DNA from: PALSA-1355 sp035496575
GTDB lineage: Bacteria; Planctomycetota; Planctomycetia; Pirellulales; PALSA-1355
DNA length: 7,488 nucleotides
Reading direction: 5' to 3'
Assembly (NCBI GenBank): GCA_035496575.1
Contig: DATJEN010000028.1
Span: 1-7,488 of the forward strand
Below the pieces are notes generated by a model that was not told where the DNA came from, searched no databases, and saw nothing but the letters and a program-made list of their open reading frames with translations. Shown here one piece after another: positions 5,255-7,488 of this stretch; within the stretch, counting starts at the first letter, position 1, and each line of letters starts with the position of its first letter. The translations under genes were made by a program, and so were the position numbers.

Positions 5255-7488
5255 TCAAGCACCCTGAGCCCGCGTGCTCCACCAGTTGTGCTTGGGCACG
5301 AGCGCGAGGCCCACGACGGCCAACTGCGTGACGATAAAGATGCCCAGGGCCATGAGCACTCCTTCGGTGAATCCATAGGAGTGCAAACCGACGCCGAGCT
5401 CGTTCACCCCGAACCACGACCAGGCGGTCATGATGTTGCCGCCGATGGCCAAGGCAGCCAGACCGCGGTCTTTCACGATGCCGCCCCAGCGTGCGTGCAG
5501 CACCAAGGCGTTCCAGAGCACGATCATGAGCGCGCCGTTTTCCTTGGGGTCCCAGCCCCAGAAGCGGCCCCACGAATCGTCGGCCCATAGTCCGCCCAAC
5601 ACGGTGCCCACGAAGCTGAAGAACATGGCGAAGCACAGCGTGCCATAAATCATTCGCGCCAGATCCTTGCCCACGGCCGGGCTCAAGCTGGGCGTGAGCA
5701 CGCCGCGAATGACATACATCAAGCCCAACAGCCCGGCGATGAAGGTGGTGGTGTAACCCAGCGATTCGCACACCACGTGCGTGGCCAGCCAGAATTGGGT
5801 GTCCAGCACCGCCTGCAAGACACCGAGCGTGTCGCCGTCGGTGAGCCCTGCCAGGAAGTTCGCGATCAATAGCGTGGTGAACCCAGCCACCGCCGCGATC
5901 ACGTTGCCGATGCCCAAGCGGTAAACGGACTCGAGCACGATGCCCAACAACACACCGCCCCAGCCGATGAACACGGCCGATGAATAGAGGTTGGTTACCG
6001 GGGGACGTCCGGAGATATAGATGCGGGACACGAGCGCGAAGGTGTGTATGCTCAAAGCCAATACGATCAGCCAGAAGGCCGCGCGATTGAGCGGCCCGCT
6101 CCAGCCCAGCCATCCGCAGGCGACCAGCACGAAGGCCACCACGTATAGCACGAGCGCACAATAGAACGGTTCAAAGCGGTTGAAGAATGCCTCGTATTGC
6201 ACCTTATCGTGGTTCAGCTCCGCCGGCGAATGCTCGGCCAGATAGTTTTGATAGCTCGCCACGGCGCCGTTGAATTCCTCGGCATTACCCGCCGCATAGG
6301 CGTTCAGAATCTTTTCGAATCCAACCGTGGCTGGATTGACCGACTTGCCGTGCGCTTGGTTGGTGATGTTGTTGAACCAGCTTTTGGCAAACGTTTCCCA
6401 CTGAGCTTCCGGCGAATCGGGCGGAACGGCCAGCGGAGGCTGCAAGCGCGCCAGCGCATCGAGCTGCATGAAGAAAGCCCGCGCCGCTTGCTCCGCGTTT
6501 TCTTTAGTTGGCTTGGGCACGTCGAACGCAAACTTCATCATCATTACTTGGCGCAACTTCTTGGCCAGCTCGATCAGGCGCTTTTGATAGGTGGTCATGT
6601 GCGCCGGTTCGAGCGCCGCGGCCAAATCGGCCTGCCGCTCGAGTTCGCCCAAATGCTTCGAAAACTCATCGAGAGAATAGCGAAAGCCCTGTCGCCGCTC
6701 GAGGTTCAACGTCTTGAGCACCTCGATGTTTTCGATCCGAAAAACCCGCGCGGTGCGCGCGCCGGGCTGGTCGGTGATAACGTCTAAAAACCACTTGCTG
6801 GCCGAGATGGGCTTTCCCTTGTCGTCGGTCGCGCTTTGCTTGCCCGACAAGTAGCGCAGCATGTTGCGGGCCATCGTGTCGATCGGCTTGGCGCGACCTT
6901 CATAGACGACCGGCAGCCCACCGAACTCATCGATCTGCATTTCGCTGATGGGAGCGCGTCGCGGCAGCGCGGCCGACGCGACCCAAGCTCCGCACAACAG
7001 CACCACCGCGACAGGAAACCAGGTTGCGAAGGCGCTTCGCCGTGGCCGCGAGCGATCGCTCGCACGGGCCCGCCGCACGCGGCGCGACTCAACCTCGGGC
7101 TCGAGCGGCAGTTCGTTTCGACGCCGCAGAAAACGGAACAGAGTGCCCGAGAATTGCGCGAGCATGCCCGTGCCAACCAGCATGCACGCGACGTATGGGA
7201 TCATCCAACCCGTGTTGGTGACCACCTGCAGCGTGGTGATTTCGCGGCCCTTTTCATCCACGTTGTACTGGCTTTGATAGAACGTTTCATCGCCGTAGCG
7301 CAGCGGGTTGTTCATCCAGATCTTCACTTCGCGATCGACGCCCTGGCTCTTATCGGCGAGGTGGATGTCTGACGAATAGTTCTTGGGCGTTTTGGTGCCC
7401 AAGTAATTGTCGGCGCGCACGTCATCGAGCCGCACGGTGTACGGCTTGTAGTTGCGCTTGAAGCGCAGCGCGACATCGTAGGTTTTGT
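5255..7488 (-). CDS. ccsA: Cytochrome c biogenesis protein, ResB-CcsA fusion (system II haem lyase), 5' end missing
   Basis: Membrane protein of system II cytochrome c maturation, which carries haem across the membrane and helps attach it to apocytochromes in the periplasm. The frame is open to the right edge: codons before the GTG at 7435 read YKPYT and continue the ResB-like sequence, so the true start lies outside and about 743 residues are visible. In order: the end of a ResB-type domain (DNYLGTKTPKNY, about 7371-7408, and PLRYGDETFYQSQYN, about 7260-7304); a helix (about 7125-7200); a basic linker; a second helix (about 6965-7030); a soluble insert of about 260 residues (about 6170-6960) opening with EFGGLPVVYEGRAKPIDT; then about nine helices of CcsA. 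The haem-binding WWD motif lies at 5513-5587 (core SWGRFWGWDPKE). Conserved histidines are codons 5777-5779 and 5381-5383 (likely external haem ligands) and 5495-5497 (likely the membrane His). Another His is at 6044-6046, before SRIYISGRPP. ResB-CcsA fusions are known in epsilonproteobacteria and Bacteroidetes. Confidence 0.93.
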   Translation of the reverse strand, partial: KTYDVALRFKRNYKPYTVRLDDVRADNYLGTKTPKNYSSDIHLADKSQGVDREVKIWMNNPLRYGDETFYQSQYNVDEKGREITTLQVVTNTGWMIPYVACMLVGTGMLAQFSGTLFRFLRRRNELPLEPEVESRRVRRARASDRSRPRRSAFATWFPVAVVLLCGAWVASAALPRRAPISEMQIDEFGGLPVVYEGRAKPIDTMARNMLRYLSGKQSATDDKGKPISASKWFLDVITDQPGARTARVFRIENIEVLKTLNLERRQGFRYSLDEFSKHLGELERQADLAAALEPAHMTTYQKRLIELAKKLRQVMMMKFAFDVPKPTKENAEQAARAFFMQLDALARLQPPLAVPPDSPEAQWETFAKSWFNNITNQAHGKSVNPATVGFEKILNAYAAGNAEEFNGAVASYQNYLAEHSPAELNHDKVQYEAFFNRFEPFYCALVLYVVAFVLVACGWLGWSGPLNRAAFWLIVLALSIHTFALVSRIYISGRPPVTNLYSSAVFIGWGGVLLGIVLESVYRLGIGNVIAAVAGFTTLLIANFLAGLTDGDTLGVLQAVLDTQFWLATHVVCESLGYTTTFIAGLLGLMYVIRGVLTPSLSPAVGKDLARMIYGTLCFAMFFSFVGTVLGGLWADDSWGRFWGWDPKENGALMIVLWNALVLHARWGGIVKDRGLAALAIGGNIMTAWSWFGVNELGVGLHSYGFTEGVLMALGIFIVTQLAVVGLALVPKHNWWSTRAQGA

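Noticed and set aside
5166..6161. 331-codon open frame on the minus strand inside ccsA
   Set aside because: It lies in another frame of ccsA and is Arg/Gly/His-rich with no family signature. It is a typical GC-rich shadow frame.
6197..6787. 196-codon open frame antisense to ccsA
   Set aside because: No recognisable domain, and it is explained by the codon bias of the opposite strand, which encodes the conserved ccsA insert.
1..7488. Search for a defence, mobile or otherwise undescribed multi-gene system
   Set aside because: No transposase, recombinase, nuclease, toxin, repeat array or attachment site was seen. The recognised genes are housekeeping genes with ordinary spacing.

Overview
This is a GC-rich, gene-dense bacterial chromosome segment. 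It holds six protein-coding genes, two of them cut by the window edges. I see no RNA gene, insertion sequence, CRISPR array, phage gene or long repeat. The combination suggests Planctomycetota, probably a Pirellulales-like lineage. The evidence is a chorismate synthase with the RPGHGD variant, a DUF1572-type DinB protein, a ResB-CcsA fusion with a large soluble insert, an unfamiliar AsmA-like membrane-anchored protein, and few clear Shine-Dalgarno sequences. This assignment rests on recalled family resemblance, not on a search.

Layout from left to right: (1) the 3' part of a CPA2-type cation:proton antiporter on the + strand; (2) a minus-strand pair, holA (DNA polymerase III delta, the clamp-loader subunit) followed 8 bases later by a DUF1572/DinB-fold gene whose end overlaps the end of the antiporter by 32 bp; (3) a 192-bp divergent promoter region; (4) aroC (chorismate synthase) on the + strand, ending in a hairpin that includes its stop codon; (5) a 435-residue, single-membrane-anchor protein of unknown function with an AsmA-like look; (6) convergent to it and only 18 bp away, a very large minus-strand cytochrome c biogenesis gene that fuses a ResB end to a CcsA haem-handling domain and runs off the right edge.

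Functionally this is mostly housekeeping: ion homeostasis, replication, aromatic amino acid and chorismate synthesis, and system II cytochrome c maturation. The genes do not form one pathway. The only likely operon is holA with the DinB-like gene. I found no convincing undescribed multi-gene system. The items most worth a second look are the unknown AsmA-like protein, the ResB-insert-CcsA architecture, the hairpin at the end of aroC, and the holA start, which looks as if it could be leaderless.
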